Source: JAVKFF01 sp040226215 (GTDB lineage Bacteria; Pseudomonadota; Alphaproteobacteria; DSM-16000; Inquilinaceae). Taken from it: a stretch of 37,777 nucleotides of DNA. This document shows, one piece after another, positions 31,680-37,777 of this stretch. The first letter of the stretch is position 1, and every line of letters starts with the position of its first letter. The notes below the pieces were generated by a model that was not told the DNA's origin, searched no databases, and saw nothing but the letters and a program-made list of their open reading frames with translations. The position numbers and the translations under genes were made by a program. Where the stretch lies: contig JAVKFF010000172.1 in NCBI GenBank assembly GCA_040226215.1, positions 1-37,777 on the forward strand. Reading direction: 5' to 3'.

Positions 31680-32372
31680 TCACGCCTCCGGCCAGAGCTG
31701 CGCCTGCTGCTGCGCCTCGAGCACGTGGCGGGCGAGCGCGACGGTCACCGGCCGCCGGCCGCTCAGGCTTGCCCGGTCGAGATCGGCGACCAGCGTCCGG
31801 ATCGCCAGATAGCTGCGCTCGATGCGCGGCAGCAGGTAGTGGATCAGCTCCGCCTCGGGATGCAGTTGGCGGTCGGCGAACTGCTTGACCAGCAGCATGC
31901 CGATCAGGTCGTCGTCCGGCGGCCGGATGGTGGCGGCGGGGATCGCGCGCAGGCGGGAGGCGAGATCGGCGATGGCGAAGGGCAGCGCCTGTGGCGGCTG
32001 CCGCGAGGTGAAGAGCAGCCCGGTTATCGGCGTCGCCGCCGAATAGACGTGGAACAGCGCCTCCTCCACCAGGCGGTCGCCGACCACCCGGTCAAGCCCC
32101 TCCAGCACGAACGGTCCCTTCTCGCTTGAGGTGTCGGGCAGCGGATCGCGCCCCATGTCGATGTAGCGTGCGCCGCTGCGGGTGGCCCAGAGGCAGGCGA
32201 GATGGGTCTTGCCCGAGGCCGCCTCCCCCTGGATCAGCAGCGCCGGCGCGCCCCAGTCAGGCCATTTCTCGATCCAGCCGACCGCCTGCTCGTTGCATCC
32301 GGCCACCAGGAAGTCCTCGGCCGCCAGCGACGGCTTGAAGCCGAGATCGAGTGGAAGTTGCGATGCGTTCAT
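31680..32372 (-). CDS. hdaA: DnaA regulatory inactivator homologue HdaA
   Basis: The 230-residue protein resembles the AAA+ part of DnaA without its DNA-binding domain, as in Hda/HdaA. The N terminus has QLPLDLGF (residues 5-12), a clamp-binding motif for the DNA polymerase III beta subunit. Walker A is GEAASGKTHLA (Gly49-Thr56), a Walker B-like strand is FVLEGLDRVV, and an Arg-containing sensor region is LASRLRAIPAATIRPPDDDL. With the sliding clamp, HdaA promotes hydrolysis of DnaA-bound ATP and so limits reinitiation. It is the last gene of the minus-strand run DUF2066-PerM-hdaA, 34 bases after the transporter, with AGGA before its ATG. Confidence 0.92.
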   Translation of the reverse strand: MNASQLPLDLGFKPSLAAEDFLVAGCNEQAVGWIEKWPDWGAPALLIQGEAASGKTHLACLWATRSGARYIDMGRDPLPDTSSEKGPFVLEGLDRVVGDRLVEEALFHVYSAATPITGLLFTSRQPPQALPFAIADLASRLRAIPAATIRPPDDDLIGMLLVKQFADRQLHPEAELIHYLLPRIERSYLAIRTLVADLDRASLSGRRPVTVALARHVLEAQQQAQLWPEA

Positions 32373-32406
32373 GAATCCTGATTAGCGCGCAATTGCCGGT
32401 TGCGAC

Positions 32407-33522
32407 TCACGCGGCGTCCGATTCCTCGTCGTCGAAATAGGGGCTGTCCTTGTATTTGCGCAATGCGAATCGGATCAGGACGCCGATCACCGCCGCCATC
32501 GGCACCGCGATCAACACGCCGGTGAACCCGAACAGGGCGCCGCCCGCCATCAGTGCGAAGATCACCCAGACCGCGTGCAGGCCGACGGAGTCGCCAACCA
32601 GCTTGGGTGTCAGGAAATTGCCCTCCACGGCCTGCCCGAACAGGAAGATGGCCAGGATAATGCCCGGCCAGACAAGCCCGTCGAACTGCACCAGGGCCAC
32701 GCCCACCGAGGTCACCAATCCGACCAGGGATCCGACATAGGGAATGAATGTGAGAATGCCGGCGATGAGGCCGATGACCAGGCCGAAATCGAGGCCGACC
32801 ACGGTCAGCGCGATTGCATAGAAGCTGCCGAGGATGATGCAAACCAGTCCCTGGCCGCGGATGAAACCGGCCAGGGTCTGATCCACCTCGCGCGCCAGCG
32901 CCCGGATTGTCGCGCGGTTCCGCCGCGGCAGGAAGCTGTCGACCTTGGCGATAATCCGGTTCCAGTCGCGCAGCAGGTAGAACGCCACCACAGGCATGAT
33001 GAAAAGCAGGGTCAGGAGATTGAAGATGGCGACGCCGCCCCGCCAAAGCCCGCCCATGATCGTGGCGAAAAACGACACCGCCTCGCCGGCATAGCTCGAC
33101 GCCGTCTCGCGCAGGCGGCGGAAGTCGTCCTCGCCCAGCGTCTCACGCAGCCACTCGATCATCGGCTCGACGCGTGTCGCCAGTACCGTCGCATAGTCCG
33201 GCAGCGCCTCCATCAAGGCGCCCACCTGGGAGACCACCAGCGGCACCAGCAGGACCATGAACACGACGAACACGAGGATGAAGGCGATCAGAATGATTGT
33301 CGTCGCCAGCCAGCGCGGCAAGCGGCGCTGCAGCCGGTCGACCGAGGGATGCAACACATAGGCGATCGCCATGCCGGCGACGAACGGCAACAGGATGCTG
33401 GAGAGCAGCCAGACCATCACCAGCGTGAAGACGAGAACGAGAAGCCAGAATCGGATCTGGCGCTCGTAGATGGATGGACCGCTGTCGCCTTCGCGCGGCT
33501 CTGAAGGGGGACGGCTCGCCAT
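32407..33522 (-). CDS. AI-2E (PerM) family membrane protein
   Basis: The 371-residue protein has about eight hydrophobic segments in the PerM arrangement: two near the N terminus (IRFWLLVLVFTLVMVWLLSS, FVAGMAIAYVLHPSVDRLQR), one in TTIILIAFILVFVVFMVLLV, a large amphipathic loop, then IFNLLTLLFIMPVVAFYLLR, DWNRII, and the conserved GLDFGLVIGLIAGILTFIPY plus VGSLVGLVTS. The C-terminal tail is acidic (YFDDEESDAA). Family members have been linked to autoinducer-2 export or Na+/H+ exchange, but function here is unknown. ATG at 33522 was chosen as the first start giving MASRPPSEPREGDSG. It sits between the DUF2066 gene (17-base gap) and hdaA, a recurrent gene order. Confidence 0.92.
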   Translation of the reverse strand: MASRPPSEPREGDSGPSIYERQIRFWLLVLVFTLVMVWLLSSILLPFVAGMAIAYVLHPSVDRLQRRLPRWLATTIILIAFILVFVVFMVLLVPLVVSQVGALMEALPDYATVLATRVEPMIEWLRETLGEDDFRRLRETASSYAGEAVSFFATIMGGLWRGGVAIFNLLTLLFIMPVVAFYLLRDWNRIIAKVDSFLPRRNRATIRALAREVDQTLAGFIRGQGLVCIILGSFYAIALTVVGLDFGLVIGLIAGILTFIPYVGSLVGLVTSVGVALVQFDGLVWPGIILAIFLFGQAVEGNFLTPKLVGDSVGLHAVWVIFALMAGGALFGFTGVLIAVPMAAVIGVLIRFALRKYKDSPYFDDEESDAA

Positions 33523-33539
33523 GATCCCGGGACCGGCGC

Positions 33540-35504
33540 CTAGCGACGACGCACTTGGAGCACACCCGCCTGGTCGTAGCCGAGGTCGAGGCCGACACTG
33601 TTGAGCGACGAACGCAGTTCGCCCTCCGACCCCTGGAAGACGATGCTGACATTCGCCCGGGTCTGGGTCACCAGGAGCGTGTTGACCGCCAGGACGCCGG
33701 GTGCCCCCTGCATGGCGCTGCGGATACTCGTCCAGTCGAGCCGGTCGGCGATCGGCACGGTGGCCGTGTAGGACGGGCCGGCGGCGACGCTGCCGGGCGT
33801 GGCGACGGCAACCCCGGGCAGGCCGTCGAGCTGTTGCACCTGCGGCAATGGCGTGCCCTGCGGAATGGAACCCAGCACGCCAACGGTCGGTGAATTGCCG
33901 GACGCCACGCCACCGGTGAAGGCACTGCCGGAAAGACCGATGCCGCCTGGCTGTCCAGTCGATGGCTGCCCCGCCGTCACCTGGCCGGGCGCGCTTTGGC
34001 CGGGCGCGCTTTGGCCGGGCGGCGGCAGCACCGTGGCGCTGATGCCGTCGACCGAGGTGGTGCCGGTGCCCAACTGGCCGCCGCCTTGCTGTCCACCCCA
34101 AGGCTGGCCGCTCCCGGTCGAATTGATCGGCTGGCCCGCCTGTCCGCCCGGCGGCAGCGCGGTCGCCGCACCTGACAGCCCCGGTCCGGCAGCGGCATCG
34201 ACGCCCATCAGCCAGTTCGCCACCGCCTCGACGCCGAGATAGTAGGCGGTCAGCTCGGTGCCGGGAGCCGTGATCGTATTCTCGGCGATGGTGCGGCCGC
34301 TCGTGGTCATGCGTTCGAGGTCGATCTCCACGGCGCCGCTGCCGCGCCGCGCGCTGGCGAGCAGGATCTCCGCCGCGCCGTAGCGCCGGGCGAGCGAGGT
34401 CAGCGCCGGCATGTTGCGCGCGGCGGCCTGCTCGGCCGTGACGGTCACGGCGTCCTCGATGTCGCCGAAGGGCTGGATGATCTCGACCGGCGCGGAGGGC
34501 CGGCTGAAGTTGAGCCATGCCTCGCGCCAGGGATTGGGTGAATCCCAGAGATAGACCCCGCTTTCGTCGCGCCACAGCGCCACCAGCAGCACCGGGCCGC
34601 CGGCGGGCACCACGGCGTTCGGTGCCGCCGCGGTCGGGGGCTGGACCACCGGCCGCAGCACCGGCGCCGCCGCGGAACCCGTCTGCGGCAGCGGGATCAG
34701 GGTTTCCCCGCCGGTGGCCGCCCCCGTGTCGTTGATCGGGGCGCCGGTGGTCGGGGCGCCTGTGTTCGGGGCGCCGGCCGTCTGCGGCTGGGCCGTGCCC
34801 CCAACGCCGGCCGGGATCGCCGGGCGCCGGCCGGGCAGCGGCGGGTTGGGCGGTCGGACGATCGGCGCCGTGGCGGTCTGCGCCGGCGGCTGGCTCGGCT
34901 GAGCCGTGGTCCCGCCCCCCGCCTGGCCACCCGCCTGGTCACCCGTCTCACCACCGGTCTGGTCGCTCGGGCTCGGCGACGGTGCCTCCGGCCGCTGGGC
35001 CGGCGTCGGCGTGGCGGCGACGGCCGGTGCAGCCGCCTCGGGCGCCTGGGTCGTATCGGTTTCCGGCTGGCCGGACGCGGCCGGCGGAGTCGCCGATGCG
35101 GCCGGTGGCGCGGCTTCGGGTGGCGGGCGCAGGCTGTCGATCAGGCTCAACACGCCGTCCGGATTGAAGCTGATGGTCACGACGGCCGCGTAGCTGCCGT
35201 CGCCGACCGTCTCGTCGGTGGCGTTCAGCGCCGTCACCAGCCCGGCGATGCGGCCGTCGCTCACTTGGTCTGGCGTCACGCCGGCCGCATCCTCGCCGAG
35301 CCCGGCCAGCATCGCCGCGAAGCCGTCGCGCAGCGCCTGGCGGACGGCACGCTCCTGGGCCTGGGTCACGCTGTCTCCGGTACCGGAGACCTCGAGCCCG
35401 GTCACGGTGAAGCGGCCGTCCTGGGCCAGCGCCAGCGGCGCCAGGAAGACGAGGACGATGAAGGTGAGAACCGCACGGTGCATCATTGCAAATAAGGTCG
35501 CCAT
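33540..35504 (-). CDS. DUF2066 domain protein with long low-complexity insertions
   Basis: The 654-residue exported protein starts MATLFAMMHRAVLTFIVLVF and ends its signal peptide at about LALAQ. Residues 28-125 hold the first half of DUF2066 (RFTVTGLEVSGTGDSVTQAQ, QALRDGFAAMLAGLGEDAAG). Residues about 126-302 are Pro/Ala/Gln/Thr-rich with short repeats. The second half resumes near 303 (LLVALWRDESGVYLWDSPNP, then WREAWLNF). A second low-complexity stretch (about 434-572) precedes a C-terminal globular part (YTATVPIADRLDWTSIRSAM). The ATG at 35504 was preferred over Met codons at 35486 and 35483, which lack a ribosome binding site. The function of DUF2066 is unknown; the gene diverges from purM. 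Confidence 0.85.
   Translation of the reverse strand: MATLFAMMHRAVLTFIVLVFLAPLALAQDGRFTVTGLEVSGTGDSVTQAQERAVRQALRDGFAAMLAGLGEDAAGVTPDQVSDGRIAGLVTALNATDETVGDGSYAAVVTISFNPDGVLSLIDSLRPPPEAAPPAASATPPAASGQPETDTTQAPEAAAPAVAATPTPAQRPEAPSPSPSDQTGGETGDQAGGQAGGGTTAQPSQPPAQTATAPIVRPPNPPLPGRRPAIPAGVGGTAQPQTAGAPNTGAPTTGAPINDTGAATGGETLIPLPQTGSAAAPVLRPVVQPPTAAAPNAVVPAGGPVLLVALWRDESGVYLWDSPNPWREAWLNFSRPSAPVEIIQPFGDIEDAVTVTAEQAAARNMPALTSLARRYGAAEILLASARRGSGAVEIDLERMTTSGRTIAENTITAPGTELTAYYLGVEAVANWLMGVDAAAGPGLSGAATALPPGGQAGQPINSTGSGQPWGGQQGGGQLGTGTTSVDGISATVLPPPGQSAPGQSAPGQVTAGQPSTGQPGGIGLSGSAFTGGVASGNSPTVGVLGSIPQGTPLPQVQQLDGLPGVAVATPGSVAAGPSYTATVPIADRLDWTSIRSAMQGAPGVLAVNTLLVTQTRANVSIVFQGSEGELRSSLNSVGLDLGYDQAGVLQVRRR
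33982..34020 (-). repeat. 15-bp tandem repeat coding for A-P-G-Q-S units
   Basis: TGGCCGGGCGCGCTT is perfectly repeated twice (33982-33996, 33997-34011) plus nine bases of a third unit. On the minus strand it encodes APGQS repeats in the second linker of the DUF2066 protein. Confidence 0.85.
34736..34780 (-). repeat. 15-bp imperfect tandem repeat coding for G-A-P-x-x units
   Basis: Three units starting TCGGGGCGCC at 34736, 34751 and 34766 encode AGAPNTGAPTTGAPI in the first linker of the DUF2066 protein. Confidence 0.8.
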
Positions 35505-35596
35505 GGCTATTGTCTCGGCGCGTCTACGCGTCCCCGGCGCCGTTCCCTGAATCGGCCCGGACCGGGACTGATCGGGTTTATACGCCACTTGCGTCC

Positions 35597-35600
35597 GGAG
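35597..35600 (+). promoter_or_regulatory. Shine-Dalgarno that points to an ATT start for purM
   Basis: GGAG within TCCGGAGAG is followed by seven bases (AGTCGCC) and then ATT at 35608. The spacing is ideal, and no ATG, GTG or TTG exists in the purM frame between the upstream stop (35569-35571) and 35839. Confidence 0.65.
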
Positions 35601-35607
35601 AGTCGCC

Positions 35608-36711
35608 ATTTCCACGAACAATTCTGGCACCGATAAGGCTTTCGGCGCGCCAAGGGACGCCTATGCCGAGGCCGGTGTCGACATCGCCGCCGGCGACGCG
35701 CTGGTCCGGCGCATCAAGCCGCAGGCGGCCTCCACCGACCGGGCCGGCACGACGGGCGGGCTCGGCGGATTCGGCGCCCTCTTCGATCCGCGCGCCGCCG
35801 GCGATGACGATCCCCTGCTGGTCGCCGCGACCGACGGCGTGGGCACCACGCTGAAGGTGGCCATCGACTGCGGCCGGCACGAGGCGGTCGGCATCGATCT
35901 CGTCGCCATGTGCGTCAACGACCTCGTGGTGCAGGGCGCCGAACCGCTCTTCTTCCTCGACTACTTCGCCACCGGACGCCTCGACGTCGCGCACGCCGCC
36001 ACCGTCGTCGCCGGCATCGCCGAGGGCTGCCGCCAGGCCGGCTGCGCGCTGATCGGCGGCGAGACGGCGGAGATGCCGGGCCTCTACGCGGCCGGTGACT
36101 ACGACCTAGCCGGCTTCGCCGTCGGCGCGGTCGAGCGCGACCGGGTCCTGACCGGTGCCGGCATCCGGCCGGGCGACCGGGTGCTCGGCCTCGCTTCCTC
36201 CGGCGTGCACTCCAACGGCTTCTCGCTGGTGCGCAAGATCCTCGCCGACCACCGCCTGGCCTACACCGACAGCTTCCCCTTCGACCGCGACCGGACGGCG
36301 GGCGAGCTGCTGCTGGCGCCAACGCGGATCTACGTGCGCTCCTGCCTCGCCGCCATCCGGTCGGGCGGCGTGAAGGGCCTTGCCCACATCACCGGCGGCG
36401 GGCTGCTGGAGAACATCCCCCGCATCCTGCCGCCCGGCACCGCCTGCCGGATCGACGCCGGCTCCTGGGCCCTGCCGCCGATCTTCGCAGGCCTCGCCGC
36501 CATGGGCGACCTCGCCTCACGCGACCTCGCCCGGACCTTCAACTGCGGCATCGGCATGGTCGTCATCGTCGAGGCCGGGCGCGCCGAGGCGCTGGCGGCC
36601 CTCCTCCAGGCATCGGGCGAAGCGGTTTACGCCATCGGCAACATCGTCGAGGCCGAGGCGACCGGCGAAGAAGCGGTCGTCATCGACGGCTGGGAAAGCT
36701 GGCGGCAGTGA
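35608..36711 (+). CDS. purM: Phosphoribosylformylglycinamidine cyclo-ligase, apparent ATT start
   Basis: PurM (AIR synthetase) closes the imidazole ring in purine synthesis using ATP. The 367-residue product contains the N-terminal AYAEAGVDIAAGDALVRRIK, the glycine-rich TTGGLGGFGALF, ATDGVGTTLKVAID, DLVVQGAEPLFFLDYFATGR, GCALIGGETAEMPGLYAAGD and the C-terminal AHITGGGLLENIPRILPPGT. The usual starts are absent: the first in-frame GTG (35839) would delete 77 residues including the glycine-rich loop. An ATT at 35608 preceded by GGAG with a 7-base spacer gives MSTNNSGTDK followed by the expected sequence, so I place the start there. A base change or sequencing error of ATG is the main alternative. 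purN overlaps the stop (GTGA). Confidence 0.9.
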   Translation: MSTNNSGTDKAFGAPRDAYAEAGVDIAAGDALVRRIKPQAASTDRAGTTGGLGGFGALFDPRAAGDDDPLLVAATDGVGTTLKVAIDCGRHEAVGIDLVAMCVNDLVVQGAEPLFFLDYFATGRLDVAHAATVVAGIAEGCRQAGCALIGGETAEMPGLYAAGDYDLAGFAVGAVERDRVLTGAGIRPGDRVLGLASSGVHSNGFSLVRKILADHRLAYTDSFPFDRDRTAGELLLAPTRIYVRSCLAAIRSGGVKGLAHITGGGLLENIPRILPPGTACRIDAGSWALPPIFAGLAAMGDLASRDLARTFNCGIGMVVIVEAGRAEALAALLQASGEAVYAIGNIVEAEATGEEAVVIDGWESWRQ

Positions 36712-37373
36712 GCGGCCCGGCCGGGCGCAGGCGCGTCGGGATCCTGATCTCCGGCCGCGGGTCGAACATGGCCGCCCTGGTCGCCGCCGCCCGCGCGCCC
36801 GACTATCCGGCGGAGGTCGTCGTGGTGATCGCCGACCGGGCGGACGCCGCCGGCCTCGATCACGCCCGCGCGCAGGGCATCGCGGCGGAGACCGTGCTGC
36901 GTCGCGACCATGAGGACAAGCCGGCGCACGAGGCGGCGATCGACGCCTGCCTGCGCCGTCACGGCGTGGAGATCGTCTGCCTGGCCGGCTTCATGCGCCT
37001 GCTCTCCGCCGACTTCCTGGCCGGCTGGGCGGACCGCGTGCTCAACATCCACCCCTCGCTGCTGCCCGCCTTCAAGGGGCTCGACACCCACCGGCGGGCG
37101 CTGGAGGCGGGGGTGAAGGTCGCCGGCTGCACGGTTCACATCGTGCGTCCGGAGGTGGATGCCGGGCCGATCGTCGGCCAGGCCGTGGTACCGGTCCTGC
37201 CCGGCGACGACGAGGCCAGCCTGGCCGCCCGCATCCTGATCCAGGAACACCGGCTCTACCCGCTCGCCCTCGCCCATCTGGCGCGGGGCGCGGTTGTCGT
37301 CGCCGGCGATCGGGTGCACCGCGTCGGGGATGGCGCGGACGGCATCGCGGATTGGGCGGGCATCGCCCTCTGA
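36708..37373 (+). CDS. purN: Phosphoribosylglycinamide formyltransferase
   Basis: PurN transfers a formyl group from 10-formyl-tetrahydrofolate to GAR. The 221-residue protein has the phosphate-binding VGILISGRGSNMAALVAAAR, the catalytic Asn and His in RVLNIHPSLLPAFKGLDTHR, the GCTVHIVRPEVDAGPIVGQA motif with the conserved Asp, and IQEHRLYPLAL. Length is normal. It starts with GTG overlapping the purM stop (GTGA), indicating translational coupling in a purMN operon. About 127 bases separate it from the small oxidase-subunit gene, and no terminator is obvious between them. Confidence 0.96.
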   Translation: MSGPAGRRRVGILISGRGSNMAALVAAARAPDYPAEVVVVIADRADAAGLDHARAQGIAAETVLRRDHEDKPAHEAAIDACLRRHGVEIVCLAGFMRLLSADFLAGWADRVLNIHPSLLPAFKGLDTHRRALEAGVKVAGCTVHIVRPEVDAGPIVGQAVVPVLPGDDEASLAARILIQEHRLYPLALAHLARGAVVVAGDRVHRVGDGADGIADWAGIAL

Positions 37374-37408
37374 GCCGCGGTATCTCGCGCCAATTGTGGC
37401 AAAACGGC

Positions 37409-37437
37409 TTGTCAAAGCGCATGCCGGACCGTAAACA
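37409..37437 (+). promoter_or_regulatory. Candidate promoter of the small oxidase-subunit gene
   Basis: TTGTCA (37409-37414), a 17-base spacer and TAAACA (37432-37437), with initiation expected near 37444. The -10 matches consensus at only three positions. Confidence 0.35.
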
Positions 37438-37500
37438 CGGTGCCGGAATCCATGAGCGGGCTGACGCCCCCTTCGGCGGGGTGCGGGGATTGAGGATCGA

Positions 37501-37641
37501 ATGGCTGCCGACAATCAGGAAGTCGACAAGGATCTGCTGGCGGCGCGCCAGGAAATGTGGCGCAGCTTCACCAAGTGGAGCACCGTCAGCATCGTCGGGA
37601 TCGCGATCATCCTCATCCTGATGGCGCTGTTCCTCTACTGA
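37501..37641 (+). CDS. aa3-type cytochrome c oxidase subunit IV (small)
   Basis: The 46-residue protein reads MAADNQEVDKDLLAARQEMW, then RSFTKWSTVSIVGIAIILIL and MALFLY. A short soluble N terminus leads into one membrane helix (about residues 27-46). This matches the small bacterial aa3-type oxidase subunit IV family seen in Rhodobacter and Paracoccus, where it is a single-helix accessory subunit of the terminal oxidase, dispensable for catalysis. The ATG has GAGGA upstream and the gene ends in a strong terminator. No other oxidase subunit genes are visible nearby. Confidence 0.88.
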   Translation: MAADNQEVDKDLLAARQEMWRSFTKWSTVSIVGIAIILILMALFLY

Positions 37642-37669
37642 CCGCCGGAAGACCGGCCCGGCCGGCAGC

Positions 37670-37706
37670 AAAATGGCGCCCCGATTGCCCGAGGCGCCAT
37701 TTTTTT
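37670..37706 (+). terminator. Rho-independent terminator after the small oxidase-subunit gene
   Basis: AAAATGGCGCC (37670-37680) pairs with GGCGCCATTTT (37693-37703) around a 12-base loop, followed by a run of T (37700-37706). The A run on the left means it could also terminate a minus-strand transcript entering from the right edge. Nothing identifiable follows up to 37777. Confidence 0.88.
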
Positions 37707-37777
37707 CGTGTCGTCCTTACCGGTCGCGGGCTGGCCGGCCGGTCCCCGCCCCTAGACAGGATCACGGCCTAACGGAG

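Noticed and set aside
35572..35838. purM as an N-terminally truncated or frameshifted pseudogene
   Set aside because: The reading frame is continuous through all conserved PurM motifs including the N-terminal part; only a standard start codon is missing, and an ATT with a good Shine-Dalgarno is in place.
37707..37777. Possible 3' end of a minus-strand gene at the right edge
   Set aside because: All three minus frames meet a stop within this short stretch and no family resemblance can be judged from so few codons.

Overview
The window looks like a high-GC chromosomal segment of an alphaproteobacterium, probably of the Rhodospirillales or a related order. This rests on protein families typical of that class: an EipB (DUF1849) envelope protein, HdaA, a 46-residue aa3-type cytochrome oxidase subunit IV, a DinB with an N-terminal zinc ribbon, and a degenerate dihydroorotase paired with PyrB. 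I identify 34 protein genes. I see no rRNA, tRNA, CRISPR array, insertion sequence, prophage or defence island. Almost all genes are housekeeping, and none of them looks like a previously undescribed system. The most unusual features are in gene starts, promoters and repeats.

Layout. 1-2220 (minus): gatC-gatA-gatB, the tRNA-dependent amidotransferase, with gatB cut by the window edge. 2396-4888 (plus): ruvX, an AEC-family transporter and a CaCA-family antiporter. 4969-6171: a CaiB-type CoA-transferase. 6223-9159: pyrB, a catalytically degenerate pyrC and plsY, translationally overlapping. 9246-9878 (minus): an OmpA-type glycine-zipper lipoprotein. 10136-17899 (plus): dprA, topA, rnr and an S41 (Ctp-type) lipoprotein protease. 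Then rpmG with its own strong promoter and terminator, and dinB. 19675-20463 (minus): eipB. 20592-21569 (plus): a D-2-hydroxyacid dehydrogenase. 21570-21830 is a repeat-bearing convergent spacer. 21831-23642 (minus): aspS. 23946-25627 (plus): rnd and a GNAT acetyltransferase. 25634-29365 (minus): ppk1-ppx. 29510-30040 (plus): a SixA-like phosphatase. 30150-31672 (plus): a small accessory cassette of a TetR regulator, a VOC/PhnB-like protein and a DUF1428 protein. 31680-35504 (minus): a DUF2066 protein, a PerM/AI-2E-type membrane protein and hdaA. 35608-37373 (plus): purM-purN. 37501-37641: the small oxidase subunit, ending in a clear terminator.

Functional links. GatCAB and an AspRS carrying a His associated with non-discriminating enzymes fit indirect Asn-tRNA (and Gln-tRNA) synthesis. 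PyrB with a PyrC-like partner lacking the HxH metal motif fits an ATCase with a non-catalytic scaffold subunit, so the real dihydroorotase should lie elsewhere. Ppk1 and Ppx make and degrade polyphosphate. PurM and PurN are purine-biosynthesis steps.

Most worth a second look: purM seems to start at ATT behind a well-placed Shine-Dalgarno; the TetR gene has a perfect palindrome filling the spacer of its own promoter and a predicted leaderless start; a DUF2066 domain is split by about 175 low-complexity residues; two inverted 31-bp palindromic repeats show a compensated base-pair change; and TTG starts are unusually common.
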